Positions 17,024 through 24,246 of a DNA stretch of 28,137 bases are shown piece after piece (within the stretch, counting starts at the first letter, position 1; each line of letters opens with the position of its first letter). Origin of the DNA: Actinomycetota bacterium (GTDB taxonomy: Bacteria > Actinomycetota > Humimicrobiia > Humimicrobiales > Humimicrobiaceae); assembly GCA_028697935.1 (NCBI GenBank), contig JAQVEM010000005.1, positions 1-28,137 of the forward strand, written 5' to 3'. Position numbers and translations under genes: made by a program. The notes beneath the pieces were generated by a model. That model was not told where the DNA came from. It saw nothing but the letters and a program-made list of their open reading frames with translations, and ran no database searches.

Positions 17024-17581
17024 CTACACCTCCATAATTTCTTTTTCTTTTTGTGATAAGGAAATATTTATCCTGTCTATGAACTCATCGGTAATTTCCT
17101 GAACTTTCTTTTGATAATTTATAAGATCATCTTCAGTTATCTTGCCTTCGTTCTCTAATTTCTTAAATTCATCATTTATTTCTCTTCTAATATTCCTTAT
17201 AGCTATCCTGCCGTCCTCCGCAATCCTCTTAACCAGTCTTGTTAATTCAATTCTTCTCTCTTCATTTAATTGAGGTATATTAAGTCTAATCACTTTACCA
17301 TCATTTGATGGATTGATGCCGAGGCCAGATCTAAGTATCTGGTTTTCAATCTCTTTTAAAAACCTGGGCTCATATGGGGTAATTAATATTACTCTTGGCT
17401 CGGGTATGCTTATACTGGCTACATATTTAAGCAAAGTTTTAGTACCATAGTAATCAATATAAATATTATCAAGTAGTGCTGCAGATGCTCTTCCGGTTCT
17501 TATAGTACTGAACTCATGCTGAATTTTCTCCAGTGATTGACTCATCTTTCTCTTTGCTTCATCAAGCAGTATATCTTTCAT
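17024..17581 (-). CDS. frr: ribosome recycling factor
   Basis: RRF splits post-termination ribosomes together with EF-G. It has 185 residues, the standard length. It matches the family from end to end: QSLEKIQHEFSTIRTGRASA, the domain II hinge and sheet with YYGTKTLLKYVASISIPEPR, RSGLGINPSNDGKVIRLNIP and the C-terminal helix with RRIELTRLVKRIAEDGRIAI and RNIRRE. The ATG at 17581 is 6 bases after AAAGGAG, and only 3 bases separate it from pyrH. The pyrH-frr pair is one of the most conserved in bacteria. Confidence 0.98.
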   Translation of the reverse strand: MKDILLDEAKRKMSQSLEKIQHEFSTIRTGRASAALLDNIYIDYYGTKTLLKYVASISIPEPRVILITPYEPRFLKEIENQILRSGLGINPSNDGKVIRLNIPQLNEERRIELTRLVKRIAEDGRIAIRNIRREINDEFKKLENEGKITEDDLINYQKKVQEITDEFIDRINISLSQKEKEIMEV

Positions 17582-17584
17582 TTC

Positions 17585-18304
17585 TTACTCCTTTGATATA
17601 ATGGTGCCAATCTTTTTACCCATTATAACCCCTTTGATATTACCCCGCTTTGTAATATCAAAAACTACAATTGGTAAATTATTTTCCATGCATAAAGAAG
17701 TAGCCGTGGAATCCATTACTCTTAGATTCATTTTTAATACATCCAGAAAATTCAACTTTTCAAATTTTTTTGCATCCCTGGATTTTAAAGGATCTTTATC
17801 GTATACACCATCTACTTTTGTTGCCTTGAAAATTATCTCAGCTTCTATCTCCAGTGCTCTTAATGCAGCTGCGGTATCAGTGGTGAAATATGGATTACCA
17901 GTACCTCCAGCAAATATCACTACCCTTTTCTTTTCAAGATGCCTTACAGCCCTTCTTCTTATAAACGGTTCTGCAATTTCCTGCATTGATATTGCTGTCT
18001 GAACCCTTGTAACTACTCCAATTTTTTCAAGTGCATTTTGAAGACCAAGTGCATTCATAACTGTAGCAAGCATCCCGATATAATCCGCAGTGGTTCTATC
18101 CATTCCATTTTTACTGGCCGGTACACCACGCCAGAAATTTCCTCCCCCTACCACTACTCCTACTTCAACACCAAGTTCTACTACTTCTCTGATCTCACCG
18201 GATATATCATTTATAACCTCCGGGTCTATTCCATATTCCAGATTTCCCATCAATGCTTCTCCGCTGATTTTAAGCAGAACTCTTTTATATTTTAATTTAT
18301 CCAT
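17585..18304 (-). CDS. pyrH: uridylate kinase (UMP kinase)
   Basis: A hexameric amino-acid-kinase-fold enzyme that phosphorylates UMP to UDP. It has 239 residues, as expected. The motifs are LLKISGEALMG (about 10-20), VGVVVGGGNFWRG, MDRTTADYIGMLATVMNALG, FAGGTGNPYFTTDTAAALRA and KATKVDGVYDKDP. The ATG at 18304 follows a 49-base spacer after tsf that contains the palindrome GTCCGGAC (18323-18330). No strong ribosome-binding tract is near the start. It is unrelated to eukaryotic UMP kinases. Confidence 0.98.
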   Translation of the reverse strand: MDKLKYKRVLLKISGEALMGNLEYGIDPEVINDISGEIREVVELGVEVGVVVGGGNFWRGVPASKNGMDRTTADYIGMLATVMNALGLQNALEKIGVVTRVQTAISMQEIAEPFIRRRAVRHLEKKRVVIFAGGTGNPYFTTDTAAALRALEIEAEIIFKATKVDGVYDKDPLKSRDAKKFEKLNFLDVLKMNLRVMDSTATSLCMENNLPIVVFDITKRGNIKGVIMGKKIGTIISKE

Positions 18305-18353
18305 ATATCTTTTATTTACCCTGTCCGGACTAATATTTTAAGTGTTAATTTAT

Positions 18354-18953
18354 TTATTTTTCTTCACCCAGAACATATCTTACAAATCTTCTTACTACTA
18401 TATTCTCGCCAATTTTCGCTATGTTGCTTTTTATAAGGTCTCCTACTGTTATATCATTATCTTTTACAAATGGCTGTTCAAGTAAGCAGTTTTCCTCAAA
18501 AAATTTATTAATTTTCCCTTCTGCGATCCTATCAACTATATTTTCCGGTTTTCCTTCATTTAAAGCCTGCTTTCTATATAACTCTTTTTCCTCCTCAATT
18601 TTTTCTGGAGGAACATCTTCTCTTGAAACATACAGCGGTGCTGCCGCTGCAATATGAAGTGTAATATCATGAACCAGGTTTTTAAACATTTCATTCCTTG
18701 CCACAAAATCAGTTTCACAATTAACTTCAACTAAAACACCAATCCTTGAACCCGGATGTATATATGCATCAATCAGGCCTTCCTTTGCTGCTCTAAAAGC
18801 TTTTTTTGAAGCTTCAGCCAGCCCTTTTTCCTTTAATATTTCTTCTGCCTTTTCTATATCTCCATTGCTTTCAATCAGAGCTTTTTTACAATCCATCATT
18901 CCAGCATTACTTTTCTCACGTAATTTTTTAACCAGCTCAGCTTTAATTTCCAT
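18354..18953 (-). CDS. tsf: elongation factor Ts (short form)
   Basis: EF-Ts exchanges GDP for GTP on EF-Tu. The N-terminal UBA-like domain has VKKLREKSNAGMMDCKKALIE (about 8-28), and the contact segment GRIGVLVEVNCETDFVARN is present as SRIGVLVEVNCETDFVARNE (about 69-88). At 199 residues it is the short form, with only a partial dimerisation domain, as in Thermus, Thermotoga and several other phyla, instead of the 280-295 residues of Bacillus or E. coli. AGGAGG is placed 8 bases before the ATG at 18953. It lies 24 bases after rpsB. Confidence 0.97.
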   Translation of the reverse strand: MEIKAELVKKLREKSNAGMMDCKKALIESNGDIEKAEEILKEKGLAEASKKAFRAAKEGLIDAYIHPGSRIGVLVEVNCETDFVARNEMFKNLVHDITLHIAAAAPLYVSREDVPPEKIEEEKELYRKQALNEGKPENIVDRIAEGKINKFFEENCLLEQPFVKDNDITVGDLIKSNIAKIGENIVVRRFVRYVLGEEK

Positions 18954-18977
18954 TCCTTATACCTCCTAAATTAATTC

Positions 18978-19766
18978 CTAAACCCATATATCGTCTTCAG
19001 GCAAATCTTCAAGTTCGTCTTCTGACTCTAATTTTTCCATTTCTTTTGCTTCTTTTTCTTCGGGACTCTCTTCAATTTTAATTTTCTGTTCTTTTCCCTT
19101 CATAACTGCATCGCATATTATACTTGTTATTAGACTGCAGGAACGAATTGCATCATCATTTCCAGGAATAACAAAATCAATTAGATCTGGGTCACAATTT
19201 GTGTCTGTTATCGCCACTATTGGTATCCCCAGTTTTTTTGCTTCCTTTACAGCAATTATTTCTTTGTTAGGGTCAATGATATAAAGAACGTCAGGAAGCT
19301 TTTTCATATTTCTAATTCCACCAATGTTAAAAAGAAGTTTTTCATATTCTTTTTTTATCTTCTGGACTTCCTTTTTTGGTAATTTTTCGAAGACACCTGA
19401 TTTTTCCATATTCTCTATTTCATCCATTCTTTTTGCCCTCTTGCTTATAGTCTCAAAATTGGTAAGAGTTCCGCCAAGCCATCTGTTTTTAACATACGGC
19501 ATTTCACATTTAGTTGCATATGATTCTATAATATCCTGTATCTGCTTTTTTGTTCCAACAAATAATACTACCCCTCCATTACTTACTACATCCTTAATAT
19601 AATCATAAGCCTCTATTAGTAGTCTCTCTGTTTCCTGCAGATCAATAATATATATACCGTTCTTATCCGTATATATATATTTTTTCATTTTTGGATTCCA
19701 CTTTTTGGTCTGATGACCAAAATGAACTCCTACTTCGAGGAGTTGCTTTATTGTCACGATACTCAA
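18978..19766 (-). CDS. rpsB: 30S ribosomal protein S2
   Basis: S2 is a late-assembling 30S protein. The start is placed at TTG 19766, 7 bases after ACAGGAGG, which yields MSIVTIKQLLEVGVHFGHQT and 262 residues with a Glu/Asp-rich tail. An in-frame start 16 codons upstream would add a basic stretch that the family does not have, and it lies in front of the ribosome-binding tract. Signatures are VHFGHQTKKWNPKMKKYIY, VLFVGTKKQIQDII, RWLGGTLTNFETI, PDVLYIIDPNKE and GIPIVAITDTNCDPDLIDFV. It is first in the rpsB-tsf-pyrH-frr run, with its own promoter and a structured leader. Confidence 0.97.
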   Translation of the reverse strand: MSIVTIKQLLEVGVHFGHQTKKWNPKMKKYIYTDKNGIYIIDLQETERLLIEAYDYIKDVVSNGGVVLFVGTKKQIQDIIESYATKCEMPYVKNRWLGGTLTNFETISKRAKRMDEIENMEKSGVFEKLPKKEVQKIKKEYEKLLFNIGGIRNMKKLPDVLYIIDPNKEIIAVKEAKKLGIPIVAITDTNCDPDLIDFVIPGNDDAIRSCSLITSIICDAVMKGKEQKIKIEESPEEKEAKEMEKLESEDELEDLPEDDIWV

Positions 19767-19859
19767 AATTATACCTCCTGTTTTTTTATGGTTTTTCCTC
19801 CATCGCTTTAACAACCTGTGTATTCACCATATTACCATAAGCGATGTGTGTAATTTCAA
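19767..19859 (-). promoter_or_regulatory. rpsB 5' leader with 8-bp hairpin and a 14-codon internal ORF
   Basis: Between the predicted start (about 19859) and the rpsB TTG lie about 93 bases. CATCGCTT (RNA sense, 19846-19839 in minus direction) pairs perfectly with AAGCGATG (19808-19801), enclosing a 30-base loop. Inside starts a small ORF, MVNTQVVKAMEEKP (19830-19786), whose codons cover the 3' arm of the hairpin. S2 is known to repress its own mRNA through the leader in gamma-proteobacteria. Similar control here is inference. Confidence 0.4.
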
Positions 19860-19865
19860 CGCTAA

Positions 19866-19894
19866 AGTGTAGCATAATACATATTTTTCATCAA
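19866..19894 (-). promoter_or_regulatory. probable rpsB promoter (extended -10)
   Basis: The minus strand has TTGATG (19894-19889), a 17-base spacer and TACACT (19871-19866), with TGC directly in front of the -10. An overlapping alternative is TTGATA with TATTAT at 18-base spacing. It lies just downstream of the xer terminator, which makes it the natural start of the rpsB operon. Confidence 0.5.
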
Positions 19895-19904
19895 ATTATC
19901 AAAT

Positions 19905-19944
19905 AAAAAAAATTGCCTGTTTGTAAAACCAAACACTATTTTTT
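19905..19944. terminator. intrinsic terminator between the xer gene and rpsB
   Basis: TGTTTG (19918-19923) and CAAACA (19930-19935) form a 6-bp stem with a 6-base loop. Read on the minus strand it is followed within five bases by eight U (19912-19905). On the plus strand the same stem is followed by six T (19939-19944). It starts 18 bases after the stop of the recombinase gene, so it should end the comM-dprA-xer transcript. The stem is short, so efficiency is uncertain. Confidence 0.55.
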
Positions 19945-19962
19945 ATTCCATCTTTATATCTT

Positions 19963-20868
19963 TTATGCCCTGGGATGAAATTTTTTATAATCCCCCTTTA
20001 GCTTTTTAATATTTAAATGTGAGTATATCTGTGTGGTGGATATATTTTCATGGCCAAGTAGCTCCTGAATTTCCCGTATGCCAGCTCCTTCTTGAAGCAA
20101 GTGGGTGGCAAAACTGTGCCTGATACTGTGCGGAGTAATATTCTTACCTATATCTGCTTTTTTCACATATTTTTTAACTATAGTTCTTATACTGCGTGAA
20201 GAGAGTTTACTGGCAAATTTATTTAAAAAAAAATGATTATCATTTATGTTCTTATCTTTTTTTGAATAAATCAACCTGTTTCTCACTTCCAGATAATTGT
20301 TTACCCAGTAAACTGCAGAACTATTTAAATAAGCAAACCTCTGTTTTCTACCTTTCCCGGTTAACAATACTTCATTATTTTCAATATCAAAATCATCAAT
20401 TCTCAGATTCTCTATTTCGCTTATTCTGGCTCCAGTAGAATACAAAAGCTCAATTATAGTTCTATCCCTTACTTCCATATCGTTTAAAGGTTCTATTTTT
20501 TTAAAAAGTTTTTTGACTTCACTTACAGACATATATGTATAAAGACCTTGTTTTTTCCCGGGAATATTTATAAACTGGGTTAATTGAAAATCAATATAGT
20601 TATTTCTTTCAAGAAATTTAAAAAAATTAATTAGAGAAGAATATTTTCTGATAATAGTACTGTTCGAATAGTTAAAGTGATCAAGATATTTTAAAAAATC
20701 CCTGAAAGTATTTAAATTGAGATCTTCTACTCCGGTAATATTTTTATCTTTTAAATAATTCAAAAATTGCAGGTTATCTTTTCTGTAGGCATTTATAGAG
20801 TTTAGTGATAAATTTTTTTCATATTTTAGGTACTTTATATATAATTCCAGGCAATCAAATAAATCCAT
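19963..20868 (-). CDS. tyrosine recombinase, XerC/XerD type
   Basis: A site-specific recombinase that probably resolves chromosome dimers at dif. It has 301 residues, normal for Xer. The N-terminal SAM-like core-binding domain spans about 1-90. The catalytic domain (about 110-300) has the full residue set: Arg148 in TGARISEI, Lys172 in GKGRKQR, His247 and Arg250 in PHSIRHSFATHLL, His273 in LGHENIST and nucleophile Tyr282 in QIYSHL. The housekeeping setting next to dprA and rpsB fits XerC or XerD rather than a phage integrase; which of the two, or a single XerH-like enzyme, cannot be told here. The ATG at 20868 lies 2 bases after the upstream stop, with no clear ribosome-binding tract. Confidence 0.92.
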   Translation of the reverse strand: MDLFDCLELYIKYLKYEKNLSLNSINAYRKDNLQFLNYLKDKNITGVEDLNLNTFRDFLKYLDHFNYSNSTIIRKYSSLINFFKFLERNNYIDFQLTQFINIPGKKQGLYTYMSVSEVKKLFKKIEPLNDMEVRDRTIIELLYSTGARISEIENLRIDDFDIENNEVLLTGKGRKQRFAYLNSSAVYWVNNYLEVRNRLIYSKKDKNINDNHFFLNKFASKLSSRSIRTIVKKYVKKADIGKNITPHSIRHSFATHLLQEGAGIREIQELLGHENISTTQIYSHLNIKKLKGDYKKFHPRA

Positions 20869-20870
20869 AA

Positions 20871-21293
20871 TTATAAATAATCACTTTCAATGTCTTTCAT
20901 TTTATTTTTTATATTGCTACGAATTTCCTTTAATTCTCTTATTTGCAGAATATAATCATCTTTATCTATTTCTGATGGATTGAAGTTATTAATGTGCGCT
21001 TCTTTTAAAATATCCTTGATTTTCTTAATCATATCAATAATCTCATATCTTATTTTATCAGATCTGTAGTCAATTTTCAGATTCTCTTTTGAAAGGTCTG
21101 CCAGCATTTCATCAAATTCGATATTAATGTTATCAATAGTATTGCTGGCTTTTTTTATATTAAATTTCTTTTTTGCTTCAATACAATCCAGTATCTTTTT
21201 CAAATCTCTATTAAGTATAATATCATAACGATATAAAACTGATCCCAGAGGATTTTTGGGAGTTTCTGCTCTCTTTTTTTTAAACAATGCCAT
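20871..21293 (-). CDS. hypothetical protein, small charged helical protein between dprA and xer
   Basis: I do not recognise this 140-residue protein. It is very rich in Lys, Ile, Asp and Glu. It starts with a basic stretch (MALFKKKRAETPKN), then is predicted by eye to be almost wholly helical, with two possible coiled-coil stretches (about 25-75 and 80-140) and no Cys beyond one at about 37. There is no signal peptide, membrane segment or catalytic motif. It looks genuine: the ATG at 21293 follows GGAG by 7 bases, and it sits 70 bases after dprA and 2 bases before the recombinase start, so it is probably co-transcribed with both. A structural or DNA-associated accessory role is only a guess from position. 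Confidence 0.75.
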   Translation of the reverse strand: MALFKKKRAETPKNPLGSVLYRYDIILNRDLKKILDCIEAKKKFNIKKASNTIDNINIEFDEMLADLSKENLKIDYRSDKIRYEIIDMIKKIKDILKEAHINNFNPSEIDKDDYILQIRELKEIRSNIKNKMKDIESDYL

Positions 21294-21363
21294 TTTAATG
21301 CTCCAGTAGTCTTATCTATTAATCTTTTAATCAATTTAATCAACTATCATTCTAATATAAAAT

Positions 21364-22503
21364 TTAAAATAATCTACTATATTTATTGAAACTATCTTCT
21401 TTTATCAGCCCATTTATTTCGAGGTAAGCCAGTATTCTTAAAACTTCTTTAACTTCTATGCTGGAATATTTAACTATATCCTCTATACTCTTTGATTTAT
21501 ATCCAATATACTCATATATTTTTAATTCATTACTGCTTAGATTTATATCATACTTCTTATTTACTTTCTCTTTTTTATTACCAAATTTATTTCCATGCCC
21601 GGATTTAAAAATCTTTCCTGTATATATAGAAAATTCATCCAGTATATCATCAATATCATCAACAAGTTTTGCACCTTCTTTAATTAACCTGTGGCATCCT
21701 TTATTTGAAGGAGAAAAAATACTTCCAGGAACTGCCATTACCTCCCTGTTCTGTCTTAATGCAATTTCACATGTTATTATTGCTCCGCTTCTCTCACCTG
21801 CTTCTATAACAATGACTCCCTGACATAATCCGCTTATTATTCTATTCCTTACAGGAAAATTTGATTTTAATGGCGGCGTCCCGGGAAGAAATTCTGTTAC
21901 TATACTACCATTCTCCGGAATTTTATCATACAATAGTTTGTTTTCAGGAGGATAAATAATGTCAATTCCGCAACCAAGCACTCCAATGCTGCCACCCTTC
22001 CCTCCAAGTGACGCCTGATGAGCATAGCTATCAATACCAGCCGCAAGGCCACTTACTACAATTATTCCTATTTCCGATAAGTTTTTACTTATATATATGG
22101 CTGCCTCTTTCCCATAGGCTGTACACTTTCTACTGCCCACAATGGCTATGCTGAATTCCATTTTTTTTATCCTGTCACCCTTAAAAAACAAAAGTGGAGG
22201 CGGAAGATGTATTTGTCTTAATATATCAGGATAATCATCATCACATATACTCAGTAGCCCTATTTTATTTCTTAAAACAAAATCAATTATATCCTTGCTT
22301 GAATTCCAGTTATTTCTTGTAAAATCATAATCCGGATCGTATGTATCATATTCAAACTTTAAATTTTTATAGTTTAAAAAATAATTAATTGTTTTATCTG
22401 AGTTACAGTTATTTCTTTTATATGCTTTTATAAATGTACCGGGTTTGACTTTCCTATCAACAAGAATATGTAATATTTTTTCACTATTGCTACTGGTTTT
22501 CAC
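21364..22503 (-). CDS. dprA: DNA-processing protein DprA/Smf
   Basis: DprA binds incoming single-stranded DNA in natural transformation and loads RecA; it is also widespread in bacteria not known to transform. It has 379 residues: an N-terminal region (about 1-90), the Rossmann-like DprA domain (about 100-300, with SIAIVGSRKCTAYG, VVSGLAAGIDSYAHQASL, GVLGCGIDIIYPPEN, NFPVRNRIISGL and EAGERSGAIITCEIA) and a C-terminal winged helix (about 318-378). The start is GTG at 22503, 25 bases after comM, with no obvious ribosome-binding tract. Its position beside comM fits a DNA-uptake or DNA-handling module. Confidence 0.95.
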   Translation of the reverse strand: MKTSSNSEKILHILVDRKVKPGTFIKAYKRNNCNSDKTINYFLNYKNLKFEYDTYDPDYDFTRNNWNSSKDIIDFVLRNKIGLLSICDDDYPDILRQIHLPPPLLFFKGDRIKKMEFSIAIVGSRKCTAYGKEAAIYISKNLSEIGIIVVSGLAAGIDSYAHQASLGGKGGSIGVLGCGIDIIYPPENKLLYDKIPENGSIVTEFLPGTPPLKSNFPVRNRIISGLCQGVIVIEAGERSGAIITCEIALRQNREVMAVPGSIFSPSNKGCHRLIKEGAKLVDDIDDILDEFSIYTGKIFKSGHGNKFGNKKEKVNKKYDINLSSNELKIYEYIGYKSKSIEDIVKYSSIEVKEVLRILAYLEINGLIKEDSFNKYSRLF

Positions 22504-22528
22504 TGGATTTTATTTTATATGTCACTTT

Positions 22529-24079
22529 TTATATAAAATTAATAGGGGCATCACTATCATTGTCATAATTAAAACAAACTCTATAATTCAGCGCTTCAAT
22601 TACATGGTGTTCTTTTATAGAGATACTTGCTTCCAGATCAGCTATTGTTCTTGATACTTTTAAAATACTTGTCATACCCCTCGCCGTTAAATTATATTTT
22701 CTTGATACTGTGCTAATTAAATCCCTTATTTTTTTATTATCTTTTAACCACTCATTAATTGTGTCGATCCCTGCTTCAGAATTATAAACAATATTTCTAC
22801 CCTCAAACCGCTGAATCTGCATGTTCATACATTTATTAATGCGGCTCTTAATTGTTTCCGAACTCTCACCATATTCAGTATCTACAAAACTGGTTTCTGG
22901 TAATCTATCAACTAAAACCCTCATATCCATTCTATCCATAACAGGACCCGACATTTTTTTCCAGAACCTTTTTATTTCCCTTAAACTACAGACACACTTT
23001 TTGCTATCATTTCCAAAATATCCACAATAACATGGGTTGGTAGCTACTATCAGCATAAAATTACAGGGAAAAGTATAAGAAGAATGATTTCGTGTAATCA
23101 CTATTTCCCTGTTTTCGAGAGGCTGTCTTAAGTCCTCAATAAAATTTCTGGGGAACTGCGAAAATTCATCCAGAAAAAGAATACCCCTGTGAGCAAGACT
23201 GATTTCACCTGGCCCCGGGTTTATTCCCCCACCAATAAGACCCATTCTGCTTATAGTATGATGGGGATTTCTGAATGGTCTTTCCCTTATAAGCCCGCTA
23301 ACATTTTTCTTATACAAACTATAAATTTTAGTAACATCTATACACTCCTCCAGATTTAAATCCGGCATTATTGTAACTGCTCTTTTCGCAAGCATTGTTT
23401 TACCGCTACCAGGTGGGCCAACAAGCATGATATTATGTCTTCCACCAACCGCTATTTCCAGTGCCCTTTTTGCTTTAAACTGCCCTTTTACCTCCTTAAA
23501 ATCAAAACCATAGCAAAAATGTCTGTCAGCTATGTTTCTGCTTTTATAAATAAATTTTTCTATTTTTCCCCTGCCTGAAAGTGCTTCTACAGCTTCTAAA
23601 AGATTTTTACAGGCAATAATTTTTATATCAGAAATAAAGGAAACCTGATCTGCTATACTGTAAGGCACAAAAAAAAAGGTTTTGCCGGTATTCAGCGCCT
23701 CTTCTGCCATTGAAATCAATCCACTGACCGGGTTTATATCACCATTCAGTGAAAGTTCACCAACAAAATAAGATTTATTCCAGACTTCACTCTGAATCTG
23801 GCCACTTGCAGCAAGCACAGAAAGAGCTATTGGTAAATCATAAAAAGATCTTTCTTTTTTTATATCGGCAGGTGATAGATTCACAATTATTTTTTTTACA
23901 GGAAAGTCAAATCCACTATTAATAACAGCTGACCTTACTCTCTGTCTGGATTCGTTTACAGCTTTGCCGGGCAGTCCTACAATGGTAAACTCCGGCAGAC
24001 CTCTTGATAGATGCACCTCTACAGATACTGTTACAGCATCAATGCCCTCCAGCGTAAAACTATCTAATTTAAATATCAT
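22529..24079 (-). CDS. comM: ComM-type AAA+ protein (YifB/magnesium-chelatase-like family)
   Basis: ComM is a hexameric helicase that promotes branch migration of transformed DNA. The protein was once called Mg-chelatase-like but does not make chlorophyll. The start is put at ATG 24079 (MIFKLDSFTLEGIDAVTVSV), giving 516 residues. A TTG 22 codons upstream (24145) would add residues not usual in the family. The N-terminal ChlI/Lon-protease-like fold (to about 170) has SRGLPEFTIVGLPGKAVNES. The AAA+ domain has GPPGSGKT, GILFLDEFSQF and a Cys cluster NPCYCGYFGNDSKKCVCS as in ComM. The C-terminal domain has RGMTSILKVSRTIADLE. No strong ribosome-binding tract precedes either start. Confidence 0.94.
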   Translation of the reverse strand: MIFKLDSFTLEGIDAVTVSVEVHLSRGLPEFTIVGLPGKAVNESRQRVRSAVINSGFDFPVKKIIVNLSPADIKKERSFYDLPIALSVLAASGQIQSEVWNKSYFVGELSLNGDINPVSGLISMAEEALNTGKTFFFVPYSIADQVSFISDIKIIACKNLLEAVEALSGRGKIEKFIYKSRNIADRHFCYGFDFKEVKGQFKAKRALEIAVGGRHNIMLVGPPGSGKTMLAKRAVTIMPDLNLEECIDVTKIYSLYKKNVSGLIRERPFRNPHHTISRMGLIGGGINPGPGEISLAHRGILFLDEFSQFPRNFIEDLRQPLENREIVITRNHSSYTFPCNFMLIVATNPCYCGYFGNDSKKCVCSLREIKRFWKKMSGPVMDRMDMRVLVDRLPETSFVDTEYGESSETIKSRINKCMNMQIQRFEGRNIVYNSEAGIDTINEWLKDNKKIRDLISTVSRKYNLTARGMTSILKVSRTIADLEASISIKEHHVIEALNYRVCFNYDNDSDAPINFI

Positions 24080-24246
24080 AAATAAATGATATATGTATTT
24101 ATGCAAAAAGTCAAATATGTAACCTGCATAGTCTATCGAAATCAAATTTTATTTTAAATGATAAGAATTTTATGATATTAATTTTTTTAAGTTAGAAGAA
24201 TATTAAAGCTACAGGAAATTTTTTTAACCTACAAATCGAATTTTTG

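Noticed and set aside
19767..19814. Longer rpsB start giving a 16-residue basic extension
   Set aside because: The extension covers the AGGAGG tract, is absent from the S2 family, and the TTG at 19766 is ideally spaced.
24080..24145. Longer comM start at TTG 24145
   Set aside because: ComM homologues begin at the MIFKLDSFTLEGI-like segment; the added hydrophobic stretch is not family-typical and lacks a ribosome-binding tract.
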